This document shows positions 1 through 8,241 of a stretch of DNA of 11,370 nucleotides, piece by piece; the first letter of the stretch is position 1; every line of letters begins with the position of its first letter. Origin of the DNA: Thermus sp. JCM 17653 (GTDB lineage Bacteria > Deinococcota > Deinococci > Deinococcales > Thermaceae). The DNA lies in the NCBI GenBank assembly GCA_001311585.1, contig BBBN01000031.1, positions 1 to 11,370 of the forward strand, in the 5' to 3' direction. A program made the position numbers and the translations under genes. The notes beneath the pieces were generated by a model. The model was not told the DNA's origin. It was given only the letters and a program-made list of their open reading frames with translations, and did not search any database.

Positions 1-2
1 GG

Positions 3-602
3 CGCCTTCCCTGGGGCCTTTTTCTGGCCTTCTTCCTCCTTTTGGGCCTGGGCTACGGGGCCTTCCTTCTCCTCCGGCCGAGGCCCGCCCAGGTGGTGGA
101 GCTTCCCCCCAAGCCCACGCCCGAGGCGCCGGAGCGCTACCCCCTTAGGGTGGCCTCCGAGCCCCCCGGGGCCCGGGTCTACCTGGACGGCTTTTACCTG
201 GGCCAGACCCCCCTGGAGGCCCCGCCCTTGGAGGGGGGCAGACGGGTCCTCCGCCTGGAGCTTCCCGGGTACCGGCCCCTCGAGGAGGAAATCGCCCTGG
301 ACCGTCCCCTGGCCCTCCGCTACCGCCTCGAGGCCCTGCCCCAGACCCCTCCTTCTCCTAAGGAGGCGGAGGCCGTTGCGGGGAGGCTGGTCCTAAAGGT
401 GGAGGGCCGGAGTTGGCTTCGGGTCACCCAAGGGGAGAAGCGGCTTTACGAGGGCATTCCCGAGGTGGGGGCGGAGCTTTCCTTTGACCTGCCCGTGGAG
501 GTGCGCTCCGGCAACCCGGGGGCGGTGCGGGTCATCCTGGAGGGGAAGGACCTCGGGCCCCTGGGGGAGCCCGGCAAGCCCCTTACCCGGCGCTTCCCCT
601 GA
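3..602 (+). CDS. rodZ: RodZ-like membrane protein with PEGA domain, C-terminal part (5' end outside window)
   Basis: The frame is open to the left edge, so the true start lies upstream; about 199 residues are visible. Order of parts: a membrane helix near nt 12-75 ([20 protein letters not shown]); a Pro-rich linker; a PEGA domain at nt 150-300 ([20 protein letters not shown], then [12 protein letters not shown]); a second linker; and a C-terminal domain from about nt 387 with [19 protein letters not shown] and [17 protein letters not shown], which resembles the RodZ C-terminal domain (DUF4115). RodZ proteins link MreB filaments to the cell-wall elongation machinery through a cytoplasmic HTH domain, one membrane helix and this outer domain. 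Any HTH domain would lie upstream and is not seen. A RodZ gene next to rimO would fit the rodZ/rimO/pgsA neighbourhood of other bacteria. An alternative is the tail of a Ser/Thr kinase with an external PEGA domain, but the DUF4115-like end argues against it. The stop TGA at 600-602 is part of the following hairpin motif. Confidence 0.7.
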   Translation, partial: RLPWGLFLAFFLLLGLGYGAFLLLRPRPAQVVELPPKPTPEAPERYPLRVASEPPGARVYLDGFYLGQTPLEAPPLEGGRRVLRLELPGYRPLEEEIALDRPLALRYRLEALPQTPPSPKEAEAVAGRLVLKVEGRSWLRVTQGEKRLYEGIPEVGAELSFDLPVEVRSGNPGAVRVILEGKDLGPLGEPGKPLTRRFP

Positions 603-607
603 TACCA

Positions 608-635
608 CCCCATGCTGGCTTGGGCCAGCATGGGG
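608..635 (+). terminator. Perfect 12-bp hairpin after the RodZ-like gene
   Basis: Arms CCCCATGCTGGC (608-619) and GCCAGCATGGGG (624-635) are exact reverse complements around a TTGG loop. It begins 6 bases after the stop codon. No U-tract follows, so it is not a textbook intrinsic terminator; it may still end transcription or protect the mRNA 3' end. The first 16 bases from the stop codon (600-615) recur exactly at the end of trkH. The rest of the 603-781 gap holds a weaker hairpin at 648-663 and the rimO promoter; I see no gene in it. Confidence 0.65.
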
Positions 636-739
636 GCCCCGGTCAAAAAGGCCCGCAGGGCTTCCGTACTCGGGCTTAGGCGAAGGCTCACGCCAAAGGG
701 GTATGAAGGGCCCTCTAGAAAGGGGCTCCCCTCCTTGGT

Positions 740-745
740 TATACT
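740..745 (+). promoter_or_regulatory. -10 box upstream of rimO (TATACT)
   Basis: TATACT lies in the gap between the RodZ-like gene and rimO, preceded by TTGG. No good TTGACA-like -35 box is visible 16-18 bases upstream. Transcription would start near 752, giving a leader of roughly 30 bases. It would drive the rimO-trkA-trkH unit. Confidence 0.5.
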
Positions 746-781
746 CTTCCTTTGTTGGGGCCTGCGGGCCCCGGGAGGCCT

Positions 782-2085
782 ATGGCGAAGATCGGTTTTG
801 TGAGCCTGGGGTGCCCCAAGGCCTTGGTGGACTCCGAGCAGATCCTTTCCCGGCTGAAGGCCTTAGGCTACGAGACGAGCCCCACCTACAAGGAGGCGGA
901 GCTCGTCATCGTCAACACCTGCGGCTTCATCACCCCCGCGGTGGAGGAGAGCCTGGAGGCTATCGGGGAGGCCCTCCGGGAAAACGGCCAGGTGGTGGTC
1001 ACGGGGTGCCTGGGGGCCAGGCCCGAGGTCATCCGGAAGAAGCACCCCAAGGTCCTGGAGATCACGGGCCCAGGGGAGGTGGAGAGGGTCCTCGAGGCGG
1101 TGCAGGCGGTCCTTCCCGCCCCCCGGGACCCCTTTTTGGACCTGGTGCCCCCCAGGTCAAGCTCACCCCCCGCCACTACGCCTACCTGAAGCTCTCCGAG
1201 GGGTGCGACCACCGCTGTAGCTTCTGTATCATCCCTAAGCTGCGGGGGAGGCTCCGTTCCCGGGACGCCGCCGACGTGCTCGCCGAGGCGGCGAGGCTCG
1301 TGGCCACGGGCACCAAGGAGCTCCTCCTCATCGCCCAGGACCTCTCCGCCTACGGGGTGGACCTGGGGCACCGGGAGAGCGTCTGGGGCGACCGGCCGGT
1401 GCGGGCCGAGCTCAAGGACCTCCTCGCCCACATGGCGGAGCTTGGAGCCTGGATCCGCCTCCACTACGTCTACCCCTACCCCCACGTGAAGGACCTGCTC
1501 CCCCTCATGGCCGAGGGGAAGGTGCTGCCCTATCTGGATGTCCCCCTTCAGCACGCTTCTGAACGAATCCTCCGCCTCATGCGCCGCCCCGGGGGGTACC
1601 AAAGCCACCTCAAGACCCTAAGGGCCTGGCGGGAGGCGGTGCCGGGGCTTGCCCTCCGTTCCACCTTCATCGTGGGCTTCCCCGGGGAGACGGAGGAGGA
1701 CTTCCAGATCCTCTTGGACTTCCTGGAGGAGGCGGAGCTGGACCGGGTGGGGGTCTTCGCCTACTCCCCGGTGGAGGGGGCCGAGGCCAACCGCCTCCCG
1801 GACCCCGTGCCCGAGGAGGTCAAGGAGGAGCGTAAAGCGAGGCTTCTTGAGCTCCAGGCCCGGGTGAGCCTCCGGAAGAACCAGCGCCTCGTGGGGAAGA
1901 CCCTCGAGGTCCTGGTGGACGAGCTCCCCGAGCCCGGTCTTGCCGTGGGCCGCACCTACCGCGACTCCCCGGGGATTGACGGGGTGGTGTACGTGGAGAC
2001 CGACGGCACGGTGCGGGTGGGGGACCGGATCCCCGTGCGCATCACCCGGGCGGAGACCCACGACCTCCACGGGGTCCAGGCGTAG
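782..2085 (+). CDS. rimO: Ribosomal protein S12 methylthiotransferase RimO (one apparent frameshift)
   Basis: RimO is a radical-SAM enzyme with two iron-sulfur clusters that adds a methylthio group to the beta carbon of a conserved Asp of ribosomal protein S12. The N-terminal MTTase domain shows its three cysteines, C11 ([13 protein letters not shown]), C47 (NTCGF) and C76 (TGCLGA). The radical-SAM CxxxCxxC motif is [10 protein letters not shown] (C142, C146, C149 after repair), followed by [20 protein letters not shown] and [10 protein letters not shown]. The C-terminus is a TRAM-type domain. SLGCPKxLVDSE and the IIPxxRG context favour RimO over MiaB. The start ATG follows GGGAGG (773-778) with a short 3-base spacer. 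The frame breaks at the C run 1148-1153: one more C joins DLVPP to [20 protein letters not shown] and gives 434 residues, the usual size. The trkA start is 12 bases downstream, so the two are probably co-transcribed. Confidence 0.93.
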
Positions 2086-2097
2086 GATAGGGGCGAT

Positions 2098-3431
2098 ATG
2101 TACATCGTCATCGCCGGGGGCGGGGAGGTGGGGGGGGAGCTGGCCCGCACCTTGGAGAAGGCCCACGAGGTGGTGGTCATTGACCGCAACCCCCAGGCCA
2201 AGGAACGCTTCGCCTCGCTGGACGTCAAGGTGGTGGTGGGGGGGGCCACGGACCCGACACCCTGAGGGAGGCCGGGGTGGACCGGGCGGACCTCTTCATC
2301 GCCAGCACCGACTCCGACGAGATCAACCTCCTGGCGAGCCTTTTGGCCAAGGGCTTGGGGCCAAGGAGACCCTCTGCTTCGTGGGCAAGGGGGGGTACGT
2401 GGAGGTCCTCACCGACCCCCGCACCGCCGAGATCCTGGGCACCCGCATAGACAAGGTCCTCTGGCCCCAGCGGGCCATGGCCCGGGAGATCGTGGAGGTC
2501 ATCCTGGTTCCCGGGGCGGTGGACACGGAGTTCCTGGCGGAGGGGCGGCTCCGCTTCGTGGAGTACCGGGTCAAGGAGGGGGGGGCCTACGCCCACCGCC
2601 TCCTCTCCGAGCTTTCCTGGCCGGAAGGGGTCTTGGTGGTGGGGGTGGTGCGCCACGGGGAGTTCCAGAGCTTTGCCCACCCCAAGTTTTCCGAGCTGGT
2701 GCTGGAGCCAGGGGACAAGCTCCTCTTCGTCACCACCCTCAAGGCCTTTCCCGAGCTGGAGGCCTGCTTTGCCTCGGGCCGGGGGGTGCGCCGGGTGATG
2801 GTCCTGGGGGGGGGCAACGTGGGCTTCATGGTGGCCCAGGAACTGGTGCGGCGGCGGATAGAGGTGGTGGTCATAGAACCTAGCGGGGAGCGGTGCCAGT
2901 GGCTGGCCCAGGAGCTGCCGGGGGCCCTCATCATCCAGGGGGACGGCACCGACCTGGAGCTTCTGCAGGCTGAGGGGATGGCGGAGGCCGATGCCGTGGT
3001 GGCCGTTACCGACACGACGAGAAGAACCTCCTGGCTTCCCTCCTCGCCAAGCAGCTCGGGTGGGCAAGGTCATCACCCGGGTTTCCCGCTCCGAGACCCG
3101 GAGGCTCTTTGAGGAGGTGGGGATTGACCTGCCCCTCACCCCCCGCCAGGCGGCGGTGCGGGCGGTGTTGGACTTCCTGGGTCCGGAGAACGTGGAGCAC
3201 GTTTCCACCATGGACGAGAACATCGAGCTTCTGGAGGTGGAGCTTCCCGAAAGCTTTGTCCCCAGGTCCTTGCGGGGGCTTGCGGGGCCCCAGGTGGCCC
3301 CCATCGCCTTGGAGCGGGACCACCGGGTGATGCTGTACCGGGAGGGCCTCGAGGCCCTCCCCGGGGACCGGCTCTTCCTGGTGGTGGCCCGGGAGGTGGC
3401 GGATGCGGTCGTGGCCCGGATCCTCGGCTAG
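2098..3431 (+). CDS. trkA: Trk potassium uptake regulatory subunit TrkA (four apparent frameshifts)
   Basis: TrkA is the cytoplasmic NAD(H)/nucleotide-binding ring subunit that gates the TrkH channel. The product has the tandem RCK layout: a first Rossmann domain (MYIVIAGGGEVGGELA, then VVVIDRNPQ), its C-terminal subdomain, a second Rossmann domain (RVMVLGGGNVGFMVAQEL, then VVVIEPSGER and QGDGTD) and a last RCK_C domain (LPESFVPRSL ... GDRLFLVV). As written the frame breaks four times: CCC 2253-2255, GGGG 2357-2360, a single A at 3014 and GGG 3058-3060. Each is repaired by one base. At 3014, AA restores VTDNDEKNLLASLLAKQLG, the typical family motif. The repaired protein has 445 residues, normal for TrkA. 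The pieces lie in order with no sequence lost, which points to consensus error rather than decay. It sits between rimO and trkH, and its last 29 bases overlap trkH. Confidence 0.92.
3392..3399 (+). promoter_or_regulatory. Ribosome binding site setting the trkH start inside trkA
   Basis: GGAGGTGG stands 3 bases before ATG 3403 and lies inside the trkA coding sequence. It supports the overlapping start, because no other good ATG or GTG with a Shine-Dalgarno match precedes the first membrane helix of TrkH. It suggests coupled translation of the two Trk subunits. Confidence 0.6.
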
Positions 3432-4868
3432 AGGGGGGTTCCGCTCCAGCCTCTACCTCCTGGGCCTCACCTACCAGGGCTTCGGGGGGGTGCTCCTCGC
3501 CTTCGCCTTCCTCGCCTTCCTGTGGCGGGAAGATGCCCGGGGCTTCGCCCTGGCGGCCCTTTTAGGGTTTGGGCTTGGGCGCCTCCTCCAGGCCTTAGGA
3601 CACCCGGAGGCCCAGCCCAGGCGGGCCGAGGTCTTCGCCAGCGTGGCCCTCTTGTGGCTGGCGGTGCCCCTTTTGGGGGCGGTGCCCTACTGGGTTTCCG
3701 GGGGGCTTGGCTACCTGGACGCCCTCTTTGAGGCGGTCTCGGGGTTCACCACCACCGGGGCCACGGTGCTCACCGATTTCGGCCGCTTTGGCCAGAGCCT
3801 TTTCCTCTGGCGGGGCTTCACCCAGTGGATGGGCGGCATCGGCATCGTCCTCCTCTTCCTGGTGGTCTTTCCCCAGCTCCAGGTGGCGGGCCGCCAGGCC
3901 TTCTTCGCCGAGGCTACCGGGGTGGAGAAGGAGAAGCTCACCCCCAGGCTTCGCCACACCGCCCAGGCGGTGCTCCGGGTGTACCTCCTCCTCACCGCCT
4001 TGGCCTTTCTGGCCTACCTTGGGGCGGGGGTGCCCGCCTTTGAGGCCTTGGCCAACGCCCTGGCCACCACCCCGGCCGGGGGGTTTAGCCCCAACCCGCA
4101 AAGCTTCGCCGCCTACCCTCCCCTGGCCCACTGGGCGGGGAGCTTCTTCATGTTTTTGGCGGGGGTGAACTTTATCCTCCAGTACCGCCTCCTCTTCGGC
4201 CGGGAGGTGGGGCCCCTTTTGCGGGACCCCGAGTTTCGGGCCTATGGGACCTTGACCCTCCTGGCGGGGGCCCTTTTGGCTTCTACCTTTACACCCACCA
4301 CCTCTACGGCTCGAGGAAAGCCTCCGCCACGCCTTCTTCCAGGTGGTTTCCATCCTCACCACCACGGGCTTCGCCAGCGTGGACTTCGCCGGGTGGGTGG
4401 TACCCGCCCAGGCGGTGCTGGTCTTCCTCATGTTCGTGGGGGGGAGCGCGGGCTCGGGGCGGGCGGGATCAAGGTGGTGCGCTGGCTCTTGCTCTTCGGC
4501 TTCCTCAGGCGGGAGATCACCCGCACCCTTCACCCCCAGGCGGTGCTGCCCCTGCGCCTGGGGGCGAGGGTGGTTTCCGAGGAGGCCCTGCGCCAGGTTT
4601 CCGTCTTCGTCTTCCTCTACACTGCTTTTCGCCGCGGGAACCTGGCCCTGGCCCTTTTGGAGAAGGACTTCGTGGTGGCCTTCACCGCCAGCGCCCAAGC
4701 CATCGGCAACATCGGCCCGGGCCTGGGCCCCGTGGGGCCCATGGCTCTTACGCCGGCCTCCATCCCCTCGCCAAGGGGGTCCTCATCCTCTTGATGTGGG
4801 CGGGCCGGATAGAGATCCTGCCCGTGGCCCTTCTCTTGAGCCCCGAGCTCTGGCGGCGCCTCAGGTGA
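3403..4868 (+). CDS. trkH: Trk potassium transporter membrane subunit TrkH (several apparent frameshifts)
   Basis: TrkH is the K+-translocating membrane subunit, built of four M1-P-M2 repeats, and works with TrkA encoded just upstream. All four pore loops are visible: [14 protein letters not shown] (about nt 3735-3780), [12 protein letters not shown] (about 4060-4095), [13 protein letters not shown] (about 4346-4385) and [15 protein letters not shown] after repair (about 4439-4480). [18 protein letters not shown] and [13 protein letters not shown] are further family signatures. The frame is broken near GG 4278-4279, C 4310, GGGG 4456-4459, C 4625 (two bases), CC 4641-4642 and GG 4743-4744. 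Seven added bases restore a 490-residue protein ending [23 protein letters not shown], within the family range. Start ATG 3403 overlaps trkA by 29 bases. The stop TGA opens the hairpin at 4866. KtrB is a related alternative, but the TrkA partner with two RCK domains fits TrkH. Confidence 0.88.
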
Positions 4869-4892
4869 TACCACCCCATGCCGCATGGGTGG
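4866..4892 (+). terminator. Hairpin starting at the trkH stop codon
   Basis: TACCACCCCATG (4869-4880) can pair with CATGGGTGGTA (4882-4892 region) around a very short loop, leaving one C bulged. One extra G in the right arm would make the pairing perfect. No U-tract follows. The first 16 bases, TGATACCACCCCATGC, equal those at 600-615, and in both places the TGA is the gene's stop codon. It probably separates the rimO-trkA-trkH unit from the phosphorylase gene. Confidence 0.55.
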
Positions 4893-4922
4893 TACGGACC
4901 GCCGCCCTCCCCCCAAAGCCGG

Positions 4923-4928
4923 TATAAT
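4923..4928 (+). promoter_or_regulatory. -10 box upstream of glgP (TATAAT)
   Basis: A consensus TATAAT occurs 34 bases before the glgP ATG. No recognisable -35 box lies at the usual spacing; that stretch is GC-rich and follows the trkH hairpin. Transcription would begin near 4935. The box rules out a longer glgP reading frame that would start upstream of it. Confidence 0.6.
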
Positions 4929-4962
4929 CCCCCCTCGTGAGGACCCTAGGCACATCACGGCC

Positions 4963-7391
4963 ATGCCCGAGCTCCCCGAGCCCCTGAGGGGCCTCAGGGA
5001 GCTCGCCTACAACCTTTGGTGGAGCTGGAACCCGGAGGCGGCAGAGCTTTTTCAGGAGGTGGACCCCTCCCTTTGGAAGCGCTTCCGCGGTAACCCCGTG
5101 AAGCTCCTCCTCGAGGTGGACCCTGCCCGTCTGGAAGGCCTCCTCGGCACCGGCTACCCGGCCCGGGTCCAGGGGGTGTTGCAGGCCCTTAGGGCCTATC
5201 TGGAGGAGCGCCAGCGGAAGAAGGGCCCCCTTACCGCCTACTTTTCCGCCGAATACGGGTTTCACAGCTCCTTGCCCATCTACGCCGGGGGGCTTGGGGT
5301 GCTGGCCGGGGACCACGTGAAGGCGGCCAGCGATCTGGGCTTGAACCTGGTGGGGGTGGGGATCTTCTACCACGAGGGCTATTTTCACCAGCGGCTCTCC
5401 AAGGAAGGCGCCCAGGTGGAGGTCTACGAGCTTCTCCGCCCCGAGGAGCTTCCCCTGCTGCCGGTGGGGGACCGGGAGGGAAAGCCCCTCAGGGTGGGGG
5501 TGGAGTTCCCCGGGCGCACGGTGTGGCTTGGGGCTTACCGGGTGCAGGTGGGGGCGGTGCCGGTCTACCTCCTCACCGCCGACCTTCCGGAAAACGCCCC
5601 GGAGGATCGGGAGATCACGGCCCGGCTCTACGCCCCGGGTCTGGAGATGCGCCTCAAGCAGGAGATGGTCTTGGGCATCGGGGGGATGCGGCTTCTTAGG
5701 GCCCTGGGCCTTTCCCCCGAGGTCTTCCACATGAACGAGGGGCACTCGGCCTTTTTGGGTTTGGAGCGGATGAGGGAGCTGGTGGAGGAGGGCCATCCCT
5801 TCCCCCTGGCCCTGGAGCTGGTCCGGGCGGGGGCCCTCTTTACCACCCACACCCCGGTGCCCGCCGGGCACGACGCCTTTCCCCTGGAGCTCATGGACCA
5901 GTACCTGGGCCACCTTTGGGAAAGGCTGGGGGCGGACCGGGAGGGGGTCCTGGCCTTGGGCCTCGAGGAGAAGCCCTGGGGCAGGGTTTTTTCCATGTCC
6001 AACCTGGCCCTTAAGACCAGCGCCCAGGCCGGGGGGGTGAGCCGCCTCCACGGGGAGGTCTCCCGCCGGATGTTCCACCACCTTTGGCCGGACCTCCTCC
6101 CGGAGGAGGTGCCCATCGGCCACGTCACCAACGGGGTTCACACCTGGACCTTCCTCCACCCGAGGCTTCGCCGCCACTACGCCGAGGTCTTCGGCCCCGA
6201 GTGGTCAAAGCGTCCCGAGGACCCCACCACCTGGAAGGTGGAGGGCCTGGGGGAGGAGTTTTGGCGCATCCATAGAGAGCTTCGCGCCGAGCTCGTTCGC
6301 GAGGTGCGGCAACGGGTCTACGAGCAGCGCCGCCGCAACGGGGAAAGCCCAAGCCGCCTGCGGGAGGCCGAGCGCCTTCTGGACCCCGAGGCCCTTACCA
6401 TCGGCTTCGCCCGCCGCTTCGCCACCTACAAGCGGGCCGTCCTCCTCTTCCGGGACCCCGAGCGCCTGGTCAAGATCCTCCGGGGGCCTTACCCCGTGCA
6501 GTTCGTCTTCGCCGGGAAGGCGCACCCCAAGGACGAGCCCGGTAAGGCCTACCTGCAGGAGCTCGTGGCCAGGATCCGGGAGCTGGGCCTCGAGGACCGC
6601 ATGGTGGTGGTGGAGGACTACGACATGTACCTGGCCCGCCTCCTGGTCCATGGCTCCGACGTCTGGCTCAACACCCCCCGCCGCCCCATGGAGGCCAGCG
6701 GCACCAGCGGCATGAAGGCGGCCCTCAACGGGGCCCTCAACCTGAGCGTCCTGGACGGCTGGTGGGCCGAGGCCTTTAACGGCAAGAACGGCTTCGCCAT
6801 CGGGGACGAAAGGGTCTACGAAAGCGAGGAGGCCCAGGACATGGCCGACGCCCAGGCCCTCTACGACGTCCTGGAGTCCGAGGTCCTCCCCCTCTTCTAC
6901 GCCAAGGGCCCCGAGGGCTACTCCGCCAGCTGGCTGGCCATGATCCACGAGAGCCTGCGCACCGTGGGGCCCTACTTCAGCGCCGCCCGCATGGTGAGGG
7001 AGTACCTGGCCCTTTACCAAAGGGGGGCGGAGATGGCCCAGCGCGCCCGGGAGGCGACCAAAACCCTGGAGGCTCTCCACCAAACTCTTCCTGTCTTTTT
7101 CGCCCTGGGGCTTCGGGTGGAGGCCCCGGGCCACCTCACCCTCAATGGCGAGCCCCTCCGGGTGCGGGCCTGGGTGGAGGGGGAGGTGCCCGAGGCCCTG
7201 AAGCCCTTCCTGGAGGTCCAGCTGGTGGTCAAGCGGAGCACGGGGGAGCTGGAGGTGGTTCCCCTGGCCCCTTCCCAGGGGGGGTACGAGGGGGCTTCCG
7301 CCCCCACCGCCCGGGAAGCTACACCTACGGGGTGCGCCTGGCCCTGAGGCACCCCATCACGGGGAGGGTGATGTGGGTGCGCTGGGCCTAG
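4963..7391 (+). CDS. glgP: Alpha-glucan (glycogen/maltodextrin) phosphorylase (one apparent frameshift near the C-terminus)
   Basis: This PLP enzyme (GT35 family) releases glucose-1-phosphate from alpha-1,4-glucans with phosphate, in the cytoplasm. The form matches the short bacterial/archaeal alpha-glucan phosphorylases known from Thermus. It starts with ELAYNLWWSWNPEA (DUF3417-like N-terminus), then AEYGFHSSLPIYAGGLGVLA from about residue 96, HMNEGHSAFL, FTTHTPVPAGHD, HVTNGVHTWTF, FARRFATYKRA and FAGKAHPKD. The PLP-lysine segment is EASGTSGMKAALNGA, with K585 at nt 6715-6717. ATG 4963 is chosen because the TATAAT box lies just upstream and NLWW is expected close to the N-terminus; no clear Shine-Dalgarno site precedes it. 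As written the frame closes early with an aberrant tail after GGYEGA. One C added at 7295 restores FRPHRPGSYTYGVRLALRHP and an end at 7391, giving 809 residues. It appears to be transcribed alone, with the next gene having its own -10 box. Confidence 0.93.
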
Positions 7392-7396
7392 GCGTG

Positions 7397-7402
7397 TATA
7401 AT
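7397..7402 (+). promoter_or_regulatory. -10 box upstream of the amino-acid binding protein gene (TATAAT)
   Basis: A consensus TATAAT directly preceded by TG lies 5 bases after the glgP stop codon. The expected start near 7409 leaves a leader of about 15 bases that holds little beyond the Shine-Dalgarno site. The -35 position (about 7374-7379) reads TGGGTG, a poor match. The promoter therefore uses the end of the glgP coding sequence. Confidence 0.6.
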
Positions 7403-7412
7403 CAGCCCCGTT

Positions 7413-7418
7413 AGGAGG
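7413..7418 (+). promoter_or_regulatory. Ribosome binding site choosing ATG 7424 over GTG 7418
   Basis: AGGAGG ends 5 bases before ATG 7424, an ideal spacing. The in-frame GTG at 7418 overlaps this site and so is an unlikely start. Confidence 0.65.
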
Positions 7419-7423
7419 TGGGC

Positions 7424-8188
7424 ATGAAAAGGTTTGCGCTTTGGCTGGGAGTGTTGGCGCTGGGCTTGTCCTTGGCCCAGGTGCGGAGCTTCGACGCCAT
7501 CCGGCGCTCAGGGGAAATCCGCATCGGCACGGAAGGGGCCTTCCCCCCCTTCAACTACTTTGACGAGAAGAACCAGCTTGCGGGCTTTGAGGTGGACCTG
7601 GGCAACGCCATCGCCAAGAAGCTGGGCTTGAAACCCGTTTGGATCGCCCAGTCCTTTGACAGCCTCCTCATCCAGCTCAACCAGGGGCGCTTTGACTTCG
7701 TCATCGCCTCCCACGGCATCACCGAGGAGCGGGCCAAAGCGGTGGACTTCACCAACCCTCATTACTGCACGGGCGGGGTGATCGTGAGCAAAAAGGGAGG
7801 GCCTAGTACCGCCAAGGACCTCCAGGGCAAGGTGGTGGGGGTGCAGATCGGCACCACCTACATGGAGGCCGCCCAGAAGATCCCCGGGGTCAAACAGGTG
7901 CGCACCTACCAGAAGGACCCCGATGCCCTCCAAGACCTCCTGGCGGGCCGCCTGGACGCCTGGATCACCGACCGTTTCGTGGCCAAGGAGGCCATCAAGG
8001 AAAGGAAGCTGGAGGGCACCCTTCAGCTGGGCGAGCTCCTTTTCCAGGAGAGGGTGGCCATGGCGGTGGCCAAGGGGAACAAGGGCCTGTTGGATGCCCT
8101 CAACCAAGCCCTGGCCGACCTGATGAAGGACGGCACTTACGCCCAGATCTCCAAGAAGTGGTTTGGCGAGGACGTGCGTTGCCGATAG
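7424..8188 (+). CDS. Polar amino-acid ABC transporter, periplasmic binding protein
   Basis: This is a 254-residue solute-binding protein of the family 3 (PBP2, glutamine/histidine/arginine-type) fold. It has an N-terminal signal peptide (MKRFALWLGVLALGLSLAQ) with a likely cut after SLA and no lipobox cysteine. Family features are GEIRIGTEGAFPPFNYFDE, LAGFEVDLGNAIAKKLGL, SFDSLLIQLNQGRFDFVIAS, ITEERAKAVDFTNPHY (the Arg would bind the ligand carboxylate), DLQGKVVGVQIGTTY, a middle acidic segment with DALQDLLAGRLDAWITDR and a C-terminal LADLMKDGTYAQISKKWFGE. It is the only complete protein gene here that reads through without a frame break. The permease gene follows after a 53-base gap that contains a hairpin. 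Substrate cannot be fixed from sequence; a polar or charged amino acid is likely. Confidence 0.9.
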   Translation: MKRFALWLGVLALGLSLAQVRSFDAIRRSGEIRIGTEGAFPPFNYFDEKNQLAGFEVDLGNAIAKKLGLKPVWIAQSFDSLLIQLNQGRFDFVIASHGITEERAKAVDFTNPHYCTGGVIVSKKGGPSTAKDLQGKVVGVQIGTTYMEAAQKIPGVKQVRTYQKDPDALQDLLAGRLDAWITDRFVAKEAIKERKLEGTLQLGELLFQERVAMAVAKGNKGLLDALNQALADLMKDGTYAQISKKWFGEDVRCR

Positions 8189-8197
8189 CCGCCGCCT

Positions 8198-8227
8198 AGG
8201 CCCTGGGGCGGGAAGGCCCCGGGGCCT
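8198..8227 (+). terminator. GC-rich hairpin between binding-protein and permease genes
   Basis: AGGCCCTGGGGC (8198-8209) pairs with GCCCCGGGGCCT (8216-8227), 12 pairs with one G-U wobble, around a GGGAAG loop. It starts 10 bases after the stop codon of the binding-protein gene and has no U-tract. It may be a partial terminator or 3'-end protector that keeps binding-protein mRNA more abundant than permease mRNA. Confidence 0.55.
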
Positions 8228-8241
8228 ATCCTTGAGGCAAG

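Noticed and set aside
648..663. Small hairpin AAGGCCC-GCA-GGGCTT after an A run, possibly a minus-strand terminator.
   Set aside because: The stem is short and has a bulged base, and there is no minus-strand gene for it to serve. It may be incidental.
484..1150. An open frame that would extend the C-terminal RimO frame far upstream.
   Set aside because: It overlaps the RodZ-like gene and the real RimO N-terminus in another frame, and its translation is repetitive Gly/Pro/Arg sequence. It is open only because of the break at 1148-1153.
1148..1153. Programmed frameshifting or transcript slippage at the rimO C run.
   Set aside because: Similar one-base losses occur in six other genes without slippery sequences or shared structure, so a sequencing explanation is simpler.
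2253..4744. Decay of the trkA-trkH genes into pseudogenes.
   Set aside because: All domains are present in order, pore loops and nucleotide-binding motifs are intact, and no insertions or larger deletions are seen.
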